DNA of 64,000 nucleotides from an uncultured Eubacteriales bacterium (GCA_934476085.1 CAKSNE010000006.1:27912-91911); one strand, 5' to 3'; positions 18,038-27,174 are shown, numbered from the stretch's first letter. The notes: generated by a model not told the origin, from the sequence alone. Program-made: numbers and translations.

Positions 18038-18670
18038 ATGCCTTTGCTTGATTTTAACAGAACCGTACCTTATAAGAAAAAAGAAGGTATTTTAGGTTAT
18101 TTTCAAATTATTTTTCATAATTTTTTTGATCTTGTGCTGCTAAATATAATCTTTGTATTTACTTCCCTGCCGATTTTCACAATTGGCGCATCATATACAT
18201 CATTTATTGCGGTTTGCAATAAATATGCGGAAGATGAAAACGTTTACCCGATAAAAGAATATTTTAGTTGTTTTAAAAAGAATTTTCTAAAAACAACTCT
18301 TTATGGAATTATTTTTACCCTGGCAATTGTTATTATTAGTTTCTCTATGGTTTTTTATTTAAATTTAGGTAAAGAAATATTTGTATTTTACTTTTTATCA
18401 GCGGTTTCGCTTATTTGTTTGTTAATAGTTTTAATGATTGGCGGATGGTTTTTCCCTTGTCTTTCAAAAAGCTATGACAGTTTTAAAAATTTGATTGTAA
18501 AATCTTTTGTTTTAACAATTTCAAATATTAAAAAGAGTCTTTTGTTTTTATTAGTTGTTTTAGTTTGTGCATTTTTAATTTTCGCATTTTTCCCTTATAG
18601 TGTGCCGTTTATTTTCATTTTTCCAATAATGTTAATCGCTCTTGCATCAAGCTGCATTTCTGTTAAATAA
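18038..18670 (+). CDS. YesL-like (DUF624) membrane protein
   Basis: 210 residues with about five or six membrane segments. The opening, FNRTVPYKKKEGILGYFQIIFHNFFDLVLLN, then a PIFTIGASYTSF motif, is characteristic of YesL/DUF624 proteins. These are usually encoded beside CUT1 sugar ABC importers; their function is not established. It is divergent from the sugar importer operon, consistent with that association. GAAAGGA precedes the ATG. Confidence 0.75.
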   Translation: MPLLDFNRTVPYKKKEGILGYFQIIFHNFFDLVLLNIIFVFTSLPIFTIGASYTSFIAVCNKYAEDENVYPIKEYFSCFKKNFLKTTLYGIIFTLAIVIISFSMVFYLNLGKEIFVFYFLSAVSLICLLIVLMIGGWFFPCLSKSYDSFKNLIVKSFVLTISNIKKSLLFLLVVLVCAFLIFAFFPYSVPFIFIFPIMLIALASSCISVK

Positions 18671-18708
18671 AAAAACCGGTTTCTAGTTTTTCTAGAAACC
18701 GGTTTTTT
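18669..18708. terminator. Bidirectional terminator
   Basis: AAAAACCGGTTTCTAG / CTAGAAACCGGTTTTT with a T5 loop, between the convergent YesL-like gene and the end of the atp operon. Confidence 0.92.
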
Positions 18709-18712
18709 GAAA

Positions 18713-19126
18713 TTATATTTTATTATATTTTTTCTTAAGTTTAAGTCGTTCCATAGCACGAGCGAGTGAAGCAGTAGAATGGTAATATTCTCTCATACTC
18801 TGTCGTTGACGAAGCTCTTCTCTTGCACGCTCCATAGCTTCTTTAGCACGCTTAATATCAATGTCTTCAGGTTTTTCACAACTAATAACAATAATCGTCG
18901 CTTCGCCGTCAATCATTTCTATAAAGCCAGAACCTACAAAAGCATGAATCGGCTCGCCATCTTCAACTTTTATACACATTTCGCCCGATACAATAGCCAT
19001 AACTGTATCTTCATGGCCAGGTAAAATACCTTTAGAACCATCTTTCAAGGGAATAGTAAGCGAAACACACTCGCCGTCAAAAAACACTTTGTCGCAAGCA
19101 ACAACTTTTAAATAAAATGTTTTCAT
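18713..19126 (-). CDS. atpC: F1 ATP synthase epsilon subunit
   Basis: 137 residues. It has an N-terminal beta-sandwich (FDGECVSLTIPLKDGSKGILPGHEDTVMAIVSGEM) and a C-terminal helical hairpin ending in a short Lys-rich tail. It is part of the central stalk that couples c-ring rotation to F1 and can inhibit ATP hydrolysis. It is the last gene of the atp operon, 24 bases after atpD. Confidence 0.95.
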   Translation of the reverse strand: MKTFYLKVVACDKVFFDGECVSLTIPLKDGSKGILPGHEDTVMAIVSGEMCIKVEDGEPIHAFVGSGFIEMIDGEATIIVISCEKPEDIDIKRAKEAMERAREELRQRQSMREYYHSTASLARAMERLKLKKKYNKI

Positions 19127-19150
19127 AAATTAACTCCCTTTCTTTTAAAA

Positions 19151-20539
19151 TTATTTTTTATTTGCATTAGCAAGTACATCGTCAATAGTACCGCACATAA
19201 AGAATGCTGATTCAGGAACATCATCAAGTTCGCCATCAATAATCATTTTAAAGCCTCTGATTGTTTCGCTTAACGGAACATAAACGCCCTGTCTGCCACT
19301 AAATGTAGCAGCAACAAAGAATGGCTGTGATAAAAATCTCTGAATTTTTCTTGCTCTTTGAACAACAAGTTTATCATCATCCGATAATTCTTCCATACCT
19401 AGAATTGCAATAATATCTTGTAATTCTTTATATTTCTGTAAATGCTCTTCAACTCTGCGGGCAACGCTGTAATGCTCTTTACCAACAATATCTTCTTCAA
19501 GAATTCTGGAAGAAGATTCAAGTGGGTCAACCGCAGGATAAATACCTTGAGCAACTATTTTACGAGATAAAACCGTAGTTGCATCAAGATGGGCGAATGT
19601 TGTTGCAGGAGCAGGGTCAGTAAGGTCATCGGCAGGAACATAAACAGCCTGAACAGATGTAATAGAACCCTCTTTTGTAGAAGCAATACGCTCTTGCAAT
19701 TCACCAAGTTCAGTAGCAAGAGTTGGCTGATAACCAACCGCAGAAGGCATTCTTCCAAGCAACGCAGAAACTTCAGAGCCGGCCTGAACAAAACGGAAGA
19801 TATTATCAATAAATAACAATACATCCTGATGTTCAACATCTCTGAAATACTCAGCCATAGTAAGACCTGTTTCAGCAACTCTCATACGAGCTCCAGGAGG
19901 CTCGTTCATCTGACCGAACACAAGCGCAGTTTTATCAATAACGCCTGAATCTTTCATTTCGTGCCATAAGTCGTTACCCTCACGAGAACGCTCTCCGACA
20001 CCTGTAAAAATAGAATAGCCGCCATGTTGAGTAGCAATATTATGAATAAGCTCTTGAATAAGTACGGTTTTACCAACACCGGCACCGCCGAAAAGACCGA
20101 TTTTACCGCCTTTTGCATAAGGTGTTAAAAGATCGATAACCTTAATACCTGTTTCAAGAATTTCAACATTAGGGCTTTGGTCTGCAAATGATGGAGGGTC
20201 ACGATGAATAGACCATTTTGTACCCGAAGACAAATCAGCACCGCCGTCAAGAGTTTGACCGGTTACATTAAAAAGTCTTCCTAAAGTTTTTGCACCAACA
20301 GGAACTTTAATAGCATCGCCTGTTGCAGTAACTTCCATACCTTTATAAAGGCCATCGCTGGAAGTAAGCATTATACAACGGACTACATTGTTACCAAGAT
20401 GCTGAGAAACTTCCATAGTACACTCTTTACCGTCATTATCAACGATAAGCGCATCTTTGATTTTCGGCAATTTATCGCCTGAAAATTCAACGTCAACAAC
20501 AGGACCGCTGATTTGAACTATTTTTCCTATATTGTCCAT
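19151..20539 (-). CDS. atpD: F1 ATP synthase beta subunit
   Basis: 462 residues, the catalytic subunit. P-loop GGAGVGKTVLIQ, the catalytic Glu in TGVGERSREGNDLW, Walker B VLLFIDNIFRF, and the DELSEED-loop equivalent MEELSDDDK. Length and motifs are complete. It sits in the standard place between atpG and atpC. Confidence 0.98.
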   Translation of the reverse strand: MDNIGKIVQISGPVVDVEFSGDKLPKIKDALIVDNDGKECTMEVSQHLGNNVVRCIMLTSSDGLYKGMEVTATGDAIKVPVGAKTLGRLFNVTGQTLDGGADLSSGTKWSIHRDPPSFADQSPNVEILETGIKVIDLLTPYAKGGKIGLFGGAGVGKTVLIQELIHNIATQHGGYSIFTGVGERSREGNDLWHEMKDSGVIDKTALVFGQMNEPPGARMRVAETGLTMAEYFRDVEHQDVLLFIDNIFRFVQAGSEVSALLGRMPSAVGYQPTLATELGELQERIASTKEGSITSVQAVYVPADDLTDPAPATTFAHLDATTVLSRKIVAQGIYPAVDPLESSSRILEEDIVGKEHYSVARRVEEHLQKYKELQDIIAILGMEELSDDDKLVVQRARKIQRFLSQPFFVAATFSGRQGVYVPLSETIRGFKMIIDGELDDVPESAFFMCGTIDDVLANANKK

Positions 20540-20553
20540 CGAATTTAACCTCC

Positions 20554-21444
20554 TTAACCCTCATTATTTTTAAGTGCGTTAGCACCGCTGACTATCTCGG
20601 TAATTTCTTGAGTAATAGCCGCCTGCCTAGCACGGTTATAATCAATATTAAGCTCTTTTATCATATCTTTAGCCGCATCAGTAGCATTGCTCATTGCCAT
20701 CATACGAGCATTATTCTCAGTACAGTAAGCTTCAACCAATGCACTGTAAATAAAACCGCTTAAATAGTTAGGCACAATCTGATTTATAACAGATTCAGGA
20801 TCAGGATAAAGAACAACGCTTTGTCTGTAAGCTGTATCGTCTTTATTAATAACAGATGTTTCAAGCGGCAATAGACGCTCTATGCCTGCTTCTTCCTGTC
20901 CATGATCGGTAGCCTTTGTATAAATGATATAAATTTCATCGACTTTTTCAGTTAAGTAATACTCAATAAGACGCTCGGAAATTGCTCTCGCTCTGTTTAC
21001 AGAAGGATTTTGTGCTGTAAATCGGAACATTTCATCAATCGGAATTTTCTTTTTCTGAAAATAGCGTCTTCCTACTTCGCCGACAACAAACAACATATTT
21101 GTTTTATCATTTTTTATTTTTTCTTCAGCGAGTTTTATAATATTATGGTTATAAGAACTTGCCAAACCCTTATCAGCCGTTACAACAATATAAGCTTCTG
21201 TTCGTTCTTCTTTGCCTAAATATTCTCTTTTATCAAAATACTTATTAGTAAGCTCTTTATCATCAATACTATTAAGCATTTTTGATAATGCAGATTTCAT
21301 TGTTTCAAAAAACGGCTTTGTTTTTTCAAGTTCTCTTCTGGCCTTTTTTACCTTTGCCGATGAAATCATATACATAGCATTGGTAATTTTCATAGTATCT
21401 TTAATACTATTTATGCGGCCTAAAATTTCTCTTGAATTAGTCAT
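20554..21444 (-). CDS. atpG: F1 ATP synthase gamma subunit
   Basis: 296 residues. Both terminal coiled-coil helices that form the rotating shaft are present (REILGRINSIKDTMKITNAMYMISSAK at the start, NRARQAAITQEITEIVSGANAL at the end). The conserved segment TADKGLASSYN resembles the usual SDKGLCGGYN. The start overlaps the end of atpA by 8 bases. Confidence 0.96.
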   Translation of the reverse strand: MTNSREILGRINSIKDTMKITNAMYMISSAKVKKARRELEKTKPFFETMKSALSKMLNSIDDKELTNKYFDKREYLGKEERTEAYIVVTADKGLASSYNHNIIKLAEEKIKNDKTNMLFVVGEVGRRYFQKKKIPIDEMFRFTAQNPSVNRARAISERLIEYYLTEKVDEIYIIYTKATDHGQEEAGIERLLPLETSVINKDDTAYRQSVVLYPDPESVINQIVPNYLSGFIYSALVEAYCTENNARMMAMSNATDAAKDMIKELNIDYNRARQAAITQEITEIVSGANALKNNEG

Positions 21445-22951
21445 TCTTAAGACCGCCTTTATACTCTTTTGTTGCTTTTACAACTCGGCTTATAATACTT
21501 TCATTAACGGTCTGTTCTTTATTAATTGTTTCTTCAATTTCAGGGTGTTTTTCTTTAATAAATTCAACCAAATCAGTTATAAATGATTTAATCTTTGACG
21601 GTTCAACATCTAAAAGCAACTTATTAGTTGCAATAATAAGCATTAACACCTGATCCATTGTAGAAAGCGGAGCACATAATGGCTGTTTAAGGATTTCCAT
21701 AAGTCCTTTACCATAAGTTAACTGCTCTTTTGTATCTTCATCAAGGTCAGAACTAAATTGAGAGAATACCTCAATTTCTCTATACTGAGCCAAATCAATA
21801 CGAAGTGAGCCGGCAGCCTTTTTCATAGCTTTTGTTTGTGCGTCACCACCAACACGGGATACCGACAAACCTACATTTACCGCAGGACGCATACCCGAGA
21901 AGAACAAGTCACTCTCAAGATAAATCTGACCGTCAGTGATAGAAATAACGTTTGTAGGAATATAAGCCGAAACATCTCCGGCTTGTGTTTCGATAATAGG
22001 TAATGCAGTAATAGAACCGCCGCCGAGTTCATCAGATAATTTACTTGAACGCTCAAGCAATCTTGAATGAAGATAGAATACATCGCCAGGGTAAGCCTCT
22101 CGTCCCGGAGAACGACCTAACAAAAGTGACAATGCTCTGTAAGCGACAGCATGTTTTGAAAGATCATCATAAACAATCAAAACATCTTTGCCCTTATACA
22201 TAAAATACTCTGCCATTGCTGTTGCAGAATAAGGTGAAATATATTGTAATGATGCCGGTTCTGATGCAGTTGAACAAACAACAATTGTATAATCAAGCGC
22301 ACCGAATTTCTTAAGAGTATTTACAATTTTAGCAACGCTTGAAGCCTTTTGACCGATTGCGTTGTAAATACAAATAACATCTTTACCTTTTTGATTTAAA
22401 ATAGTATCTATTGCAATTGAAGTTTTACCGGTTTGTCTGTCACCGATGATAAGCTCACGCTGACCTTTACCGATCGGGAACATAGAGTCAATAGCCAAAA
22501 TACCTGTATTAAGCGGCTGATTTACCGATTTTCTTTCAGGAATACTTGGAGCTTCACATTCAACAGGGCGATAATCATCAGACTTGATTTCACCGAGTCC
22601 GTCGATAGGTTCGCCAAGCGGATTAATAATTCTGCCGATAAAATTATCACCAACAGGAATACCTGCTCGTTTTTTGGTTCTGTAAACTCTATCGCTTTCA
22701 GAAACTTCTGTATCACTACCGAAAAGGATGCAACCGATTTCGGTTTTGCCGATATTTTGAACCATACCTTTAACGCCACTTTCAAAAGTAACGATTTCGC
22801 CGTACATTACGCTATTCATACCATAAACAGTAGCAATACCATCGCCGACATGGGTAACAGTTCCTATCTCTTCATTTTTTATCTCAAAATCGAAATTATC
22901 AATTTCTTCTTTCAAAATCGAAATAATTTGATCTGAATTGATAATACTCAA
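21437..22951 (-). CDS. atpA: F1 ATP synthase alpha subunit
   Basis: 504 residues. The nucleotide-binding P-loop GDRQTGKTSIAIDT, the DDLSKHAVAYR motif and the arginine-finger region SVSRVGG are present. It is the non-catalytic nucleotide-binding subunit of the F1 hexamer. The N-terminal segment that contacts the delta subunit (MSIINSDQIISILKEEIDNFD) is intact. It follows atpH by 15 bases. Confidence 0.98.
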   Translation of the reverse strand: MSIINSDQIISILKEEIDNFDFEIKNEEIGTVTHVGDGIATVYGMNSVMYGEIVTFESGVKGMVQNIGKTEIGCILFGSDTEVSESDRVYRTKKRAGIPVGDNFIGRIINPLGEPIDGLGEIKSDDYRPVECEAPSIPERKSVNQPLNTGILAIDSMFPIGKGQRELIIGDRQTGKTSIAIDTILNQKGKDVICIYNAIGQKASSVAKIVNTLKKFGALDYTIVVCSTASEPASLQYISPYSATAMAEYFMYKGKDVLIVYDDLSKHAVAYRALSLLLGRSPGREAYPGDVFYLHSRLLERSSKLSDELGGGSITALPIIETQAGDVSAYIPTNVISITDGQIYLESDLFFSGMRPAVNVGLSVSRVGGDAQTKAMKKAAGSLRIDLAQYREIEVFSQFSSDLDEDTKEQLTYGKGLMEILKQPLCAPLSTMDQVLMLIIATNKLLLDVEPSKIKSFITDLVEFIKEKHPEIEETINKEQTVNESIISRVVKATKEYKGGLKND

Positions 22952-22966
22952 CTAAACTCACATCCT

Positions 22967-23461
22967 TTACAGTCTTTCTTTTAAAGCTTTGAGCTTATTT
23001 TTATAGCTCATATCGTAAACATTGTCGCCTACCATAATGATAAAACCGCCGATAAGCGATTCATCTTTGATATATTTAACCGAAACGCTTTCGACATCGT
23101 ATTTTTTCTTGATAAAATCGGCAATTTTTTGTTTTCGCTCTTCATCAGGCTCAAAAACACAAAAAACTTTTGCACGCAATGAATGAGCCTCTTCAGAAGC
23201 AAATTCACGATAACATTTCATAATATCCGATAAAATATCAAATTTTTCATTATTGATAAGCAACGCCAAAAAGCCCCATACAGATTTATCAAAAATCCTT
23301 TTCATAGCTCCGATTTTTTGCTCTTTTTTAACAGCCGGGCTATTTAAAATTCCGACCAGATTAGGATTTTCTTTTATAATCTTATAAGCTTCTTCGACTT
23401 TTTCTTTTGAAACTTTTGATTCAAAAAGTGCTTTTGCATAATTAATCGCCGTTACGGTCAT
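22967..23461 (-). CDS. atpH: F1 ATP synthase delta subunit
   Basis: 164 residues. It has the helical N-terminal bundle (INYAKALFESKVSKEKVEEAYKII) and the C-terminal motif YIKDESLIGGFIIMVGDNVYDMSYKNKLKALK. It forms the cap linking the b stator to F1. The start at 23461 (MTVTAINYAKAL) fits the family, while an in-frame ATG at 23479 lacks an RBS. The gene begins inside the end of atpF. Confidence 0.93.
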   Translation of the reverse strand: MTVTAINYAKALFESKVSKEKVEEAYKIIKENPNLVGILNSPAVKKEQKIGAMKRIFDKSVWGFLALLINNEKFDILSDIMKCYREFASEEAHSLRAKVFCVFEPDEERKQKIADFIKKKYDVESVSVKYIKDESLIGGFIIMVGDNVYDMSYKNKLKALKERL

Positions 23462-23972
23462 CTTTATCACCGACCTCATTTAAAAATTCATCGTAAACTT
23501 CCTGAACATCGGCACTGTCAACTTTTTTAGAAATAACCTTTTGCGCCATTTGAGTTGCCAAGTCAACGATATCAGATTTAGCCTCTTTAAGTGCATGCTC
23601 TTTTTCAAGTTCAATTGATTTATGGGCATCGGAAATAAGCCTTTCGGACTCGTTTTGAGCCGAAACGACGATTTTCTCATATTTTTTGTGAGCGTCGGCT
23701 TTTGCATTTTTAATAATCTGCTCCGACTCCTCATTGACTTTACTTAATGAATCTTCATAAGTATATTTCATTTGCATAGCTTCATCATGAGCCTTTTTTG
23801 TTTCAGCATTGATTTTATCAAGCTTTGCTTGACGTTGATCAAGAATTTTTAAAATCGGTCCAAAAAGAAACTTTTTCAACAAAAAGTAAAAAACAATAAG
23901 GTTGATAACTACAGCCACAATGTTCCAAATATCAAAACTTAAAACATCAGGGCTTGCTTCTAACATAATCAT
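23442..23972 (-). CDS. atpF: Fo ATP synthase b subunit
   Basis: 176 residues. One N-terminal membrane helix (WNIVAVVINLIVFYFLLKKFLFGPILKIL) is followed by a long, charged, alanine-rich coiled coil that makes the peripheral stalk. GGGA lies before the first ATG. It overlaps atpH by 20 bases. Confidence 0.94.
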   Translation of the reverse strand: MIMLEASPDVLSFDIWNIVAVVINLIVFYFLLKKFLFGPILKILDQRQAKLDKINAETKKAHDEAMQMKYTYEDSLSKVNEESEQIIKNAKADAHKKYEKIVVSAQNESERLISDAHKSIELEKEHALKEAKSDIVDLATQMAQKVISKKVDSADVQEVYDEFLNEVGDKDDRNGD

Positions 23973-24005
23973 TAAAAATCCCTGCTTTTCCTAATAGTTT
24001 TTAAA

Positions 24006-24218
24006 TTAACCAAGCAAGAGAATAAGCAATGCAATTACAAAGCCATAAATAGCGGTAGCCTCTGCCAATGCACAACCAACAAGCAATACTTTCATAATTT
24101 TTGAATCTGCTTCCGGCTGTCTAGCAACTGCCTCTACTGCTTTACCTGTTGCAACTGTGATACCGAAACCGGCAAGAACGCCTGCCATAACTGCTAACGC
24201 TGATGCAATAACTGTCAT
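24006..24218 (-). CDS. atpE: Fo ATP synthase c subunit (rotor ring)
   Basis: 70 residues, a two-helix hairpin. The loop ARQPE and the ion-binding carboxylate Glu53 in ALAEATAIYG are present. Compared with the Na+-binding ring of Ilyobacter tartaricus, the position of Gln32 is Ile20 and that of Ser66 is Ala54, so the Na+ ligand set is incomplete. Proton coupling is inferred. AAGGAG precedes the ATG. Confidence 0.96.
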   Translation of the reverse strand: MTVIASALAVMAGVLAGFGITVATGKAVEAVARQPEADSKIMKVLLVGCALAEATAIYGFVIALLILLLG

Positions 24219-24264
24219 TTTAATAATCTCCTTTTTTGAAAAAAATTATATTTTAATAAAGTCA

Positions 24265-24963
24265 TTACTCAATGGCTTCATTAATAAACAATGATGTTAA
24301 GAAAATAAATACATAAGCCTGAATTAATCCATCAAAAATATCAAAATAAAGGCTGAAAAATGTAGGTGCGATAAACGGACAAACCGCTTTTAGCATTTCC
24401 ATAATAATAAATGCACCTAAAACATTACCGAAAAGTCGCATACAAAGCGAAGTTGGTCTGATAGCAAGTTCCATTATATTAATAGGTGTAACAATAGCAA
24501 CCGGCTCGGTAAAACTTTTTATCCAACCTTTAACGCCTTTGATTACAATACCTGAAACCTGAATTAAAACAATTGCCGCTAAAGCCAATCCTGCGGTAAC
24601 ATTCATATCTTTTGTAGGAGGTTTTAAACCAAAAAGTCCGATAATATTACAACTTCCTATAAAAATAGCAATAGTCATCATAAAAGGAACAAATCTTTTT
24701 CCTTTTTCACCGATTAAATCAACAAAAAAGTCTCTTAACCAGCCGATACATATTTCTAATATATGCTGCTTTTTGCTTATCTCACCGTCGACTTTTAAGT
24801 TTCTGACTAAAATAATCGAAAGCAAAGTAAATACTGCCATTATAATCCAAGTAACAACAACTGATTCTTTAATAGGTATATCAAACCAAGGTGTGTGAAT
24901 AGTAAACGCGACAGCGCAGTTCATCTGTTCACAAAGTTCGCTTACAAAGCTTTCAACTGTCAT
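24265..24963 (-). CDS. atpB: Fo ATP synthase a subunit
   Basis: 232 residues, polytopic. The essential arginine is in SLCMRLFGNVLGAFIIME, and PTKDMNVTAGLAL is the typical helix-4 region. It forms the ion half-channels against the c ring. The ATG at 24963 is 10 bases from AAAGGGA; a GTG at 24972 is too close to that RBS. It is the first gene of the atp operon. No atpI is visible upstream. Confidence 0.94.
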   Translation of the reverse strand: MTVESFVSELCEQMNCAVAFTIHTPWFDIPIKESVVVTWIIMAVFTLLSIILVRNLKVDGEISKKQHILEICIGWLRDFFVDLIGEKGKRFVPFMMTIAIFIGSCNIIGLFGLKPPTKDMNVTAGLALAAIVLIQVSGIVIKGVKGWIKSFTEPVAIVTPINIMELAIRPTSLCMRLFGNVLGAFIIMEMLKAVCPFIAPTFFSLYFDIFDGLIQAYVFIFLTSLFINEAIE

Positions 24964-25027
24964 TATTCTCACTTCCCTTTCACGATATTTCTATTAACAT
25001 TTTTATGATATTATTTAATGATTTTGT

Positions 25028-25056
25028 ATTATAATACTTTTATTTTTCAATGTCAA
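25028..25056 (-). promoter_or_regulatory. Consensus promoter of the ATP synthase operon
   Basis: On the minus strand a perfect TTGACA (25056-25051), 17 bases, and a perfect TATAAT (25033-25028), giving a leader of about 60 bases before atpB. A strong constitutive promoter is expected. Confidence 0.9.
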
Positions 25057-25130
25057 TAAAGGTTACAATTTTTTAATATTTATGCAAAAAAAACGCAAAT
25101 ACGCTTAATTATTGCGTATATTATGCACAT

Positions 25131-25157
25131 AAAAACTCCGCATTAGCGGAGTTTTTT
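25131..25157 (-). terminator. Terminator overlapping the stop of the P1B-ATPase-like gene
   Basis: AAAAACTCCGC / GCGGAGTTTTT with a 4-base loop. The stop codon of the upstream gene lies in the loop region. It separates that gene from the atp promoter. Confidence 0.85.
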
Positions 25158-26678
25158 GTTATCATTCAAGAGCAATTGAACAAACAAAATCAACACATTT
25201 ATAAGTAGCAAGTGGCAAACCGCAATTAACCAAGGTGCTAATTTATCATTATATATTAAAACAGACAAAAGTTTATTCATAATACCGACGGTATCTTCAC
25301 CAACTGCATCTGATTCCAAAAGCTTATTTGAAAGAATAGAATCAAGTTTACCGCTGGCAAAAACGCCTGCTACTAAAAAGTTAATAACAATACCTACCGC
25401 AGTACGCAAATATATGAATAATTTATAAAACCTACAATTTTTAATTTCTTTTACTAAACTGAATAAATCCTTTTTATCAATATTTCTTTCGTTTTTGCAA
25501 GAGCAAGAAAAATCAACGGTATTTTTCATTTTTTCAACCGAATTTTCAGAAACAAAAACTGCAGTGTTTTTCTTAGTTTGTTCTTCTAAAATTGATTTAC
25601 ACTCTTCTTCGTCATTAGCAATTTTATAATCTTTAAAGCTTGCAACTTTAACGGCTTTTTTACATTTTTCTTCGTCTTTACCGATTAAATAAGCATTTAA
25701 TTTAACGACATCAGCGGTTTTTAAAGCCTTTACTGTATTTGAGTTAATCTTGTCATCATCAAAAACAACTTCTTCGGATAAGAAAATATCCTTTGCATTT
25801 CCTAAATCTTCGATATCTTGTTTGTTTTCAACATTAACACCATTCAATCTTAAAGATCTGTATAATAACAATCCGGATACAATATTTCCTGAATTAACCG
25901 ATAACGGACACGCAAACAAAAGATAAACGCCTAATGTATAAAGTGCTTCAACAACACCGCCGCCGATAATTTTCATAACAAACATAGCTAAAGCTAAAAA
26001 TACTGCGGCGATAGTATAAATTAACACGATAAAATCTGCTTTTTTATCAAGTTTTGACTTTTCTAAATTATCATAAGTAGATTCAAAATCAATATCATAA
26101 TTATCAATTTCTAAAACAGTTACAATACCGCTATCACAAGCATTAAATTTGCCCGGTTTATAGCTTTTTGTTAAACCGCTTCCGTTTGTAAATTCATAAG
26201 AAAAAGCTAAATAATCGCCTCTTGCAACTTTAACCGAAACTCCCGAAGAAATATCTTCAAGTAAAGTTTCTTTTTCTTCATTCTCATTTACAACAGTATA
26301 ACATGCCATTAATTTTTCATCTTTTACAAGTTTATCGGAAAGAAACGAATTTATTAAATCAAAAAGGCTTTTTGACAAAGCATAAATCAATGAAATAATT
26401 GCTGCTACTAAAAACTTTTGAGAAGCAAAAATAACTAAAATGGCAACTGTTGTTATTATATCAGCGCTGAATTTTTTTGCTAAAACTCTTTCAACTGCCT
26501 CAATAGCAATTCTGCAATATGAAACAGCTATTGAAATTGCATAAATAACAATAGCAAATTTATCATTAAAAAACTTTGCCGCCATAAAGGTAAGCAACCC
26601 TGCTATAACAATAATAAGCAGATTTACCGCGAATTCATTTTTAGCAGAATTTTTATAAACAATTTTACTTTTTTCCAT
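25143..26678 (-). CDS. Degenerate P1B-type (heavy-metal-like) ATPase without catalytic motifs
   Basis: 511 residues. The order of parts follows a CadA/CopA-type pump: several N-terminal membrane helices, a shrunken actuator-like domain (about 125-215), two helices with CPL at 257-259 where CPC is usual, a soluble part, and C-terminal helices. LYRSLRLNGVNVENKQDIEDLG matches the stretch that normally runs into the phosphorylation site. There, DKTGT is replaced by SEEVV (301-305). The TGE loop has become NGSG, TGDN has become IGKD (332-335) and GDGxNDxP has become SENS. The nucleotide-binding domain is missing (about 120 soluble residues rather than about 280). No frameshift or stop interrupts it, and it has its own promoter, AGGAG and terminator. 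So it cannot be an active pump, but it looks maintained. Its function is unknown. Confidence 0.8.
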   Translation of the reverse strand: MEKSKIVYKNSAKNEFAVNLLIIVIAGLLTFMAAKFFNDKFAIVIYAISIAVSYCRIAIEAVERVLAKKFSADIITTVAILVIFASQKFLVAAIISLIYALSKSLFDLINSFLSDKLVKDEKLMACYTVVNENEEKETLLEDISSGVSVKVARGDYLAFSYEFTNGSGLTKSYKPGKFNACDSGIVTVLEIDNYDIDFESTYDNLEKSKLDKKADFIVLIYTIAAVFLALAMFVMKIIGGGVVEALYTLGVYLLFACPLSVNSGNIVSGLLLYRSLRLNGVNVENKQDIEDLGNAKDIFLSEEVVFDDDKINSNTVKALKTADVVKLNAYLIGKDEEKCKKAVKVASFKDYKIANDEEECKSILEEQTKKNTAVFVSENSVEKMKNTVDFSCSCKNERNIDKKDLFSLVKEIKNCRFYKLFIYLRTAVGIVINFLVAGVFASGKLDSILSNKLLESDAVGEDTVGIMNKLLSVLIYNDKLAPWLIAVCHLLLINVLILFVQLLLNDNKKLR

Positions 26679-26718
26679 TCTTAAATTACTCCTAAAAAAT
26701 ATAATTAATATACTGATT

Positions 26719-26747
26719 ATTTTATCATTATTTATCAAATTCGTCAA
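26719..26747 (-). promoter_or_regulatory. Promoter of the P1B-ATPase-like gene
   Basis: On the minus strand TTGACG, 17 bases, TAAAAT, about 40 bases before the ATG. This supports independent expression of the degenerate ATPase. Confidence 0.65.
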
Positions 26748-26770
26748 TATAAATATTGAAAATAAACCAA

Positions 26771-26805
26771 AAGCCGCCAATTCAATACAAAGATTGATTG
26801 ACGGC
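26771..26805 (-). terminator. Second hairpin behind ptsH
   Basis: GCCG and CAAT pair with ATTG and CGGC across a 1x1 mismatch, followed on the minus strand by CTTTTGGTTT. It is weaker than the ptsH terminator and may be a backup or part of a regulatory leader. Confidence 0.45.
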
Positions 26806-26854
26806 AAAATTCTATACTATTTTAACAGTTTATCTTCTTTTAATTATTTAAAAA

Positions 26855-26890
26855 AATAAAAAACTATTCTTTTTTAAAAAAGAATAGTTT
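26855..26890 (-). terminator. Terminator of ptsH
   Basis: AAACTATTCTTTTTT / AAAAAAGAATAGTTT with a T-run on the minus strand, starting about 20 bases after the ptsH stop. Confidence 0.85.
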
Positions 26891-26910
26891 CTTAATTCTA
26901 ATTAATAAAT

Positions 26911-27174
26911 TTATTCAGCAAAACCTGACAAAACAAGACTTACTAAAGCATCAACTGCTTCGTTTTCGTCAGAGCCGTCTGCGATAATTCTAATAGAAGT
27001 TCCACCTAAAATACCCAATGAAAGAACACCTAAAAGGCTCTTTGCATTTACTCTTCTCTCTTCTTTTTCAACCCAAATCGAAGACTTAAATTCATTAGCC
27101 TTTTGAATGAAAAAAGTTGCAGGACGAGCATGAAGTCCAACCTGATTCTGAACAACTACATCTTTAACATACAT
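26911..27174 (-). CDS. ptsH: Phosphocarrier protein HPr
   Basis: 87 residues. His15 in VGLHARPATFF is the site phosphorylated by enzyme I, and Ser46 in VNAKSLLGVLSLG is the HPr-kinase site used in Firmicute carbon catabolite control. Both are present, so it is a true HPr and not Crh. The start at 27174 fits the family; an extension to 27201 does not. No ptsI follows. It is monocistronic between its own promoter and terminator. Confidence 0.94.
   Translation of the reverse strand: MYVKDVVVQNQVGLHARPATFFIQKANEFKSSIWVEKEERRVNAKSLLGVLSLGILGGTSIRIIADGSDENEAVDALVSLVLSGFAE

Noticed and set aside
25143..26678. The degenerate P1B-type ATPase as an ordinary pseudogene
   Set aside because: The frame is intact from RBS to terminator and a promoter is present; losses are at domain and motif level, not frameshifts or stops.
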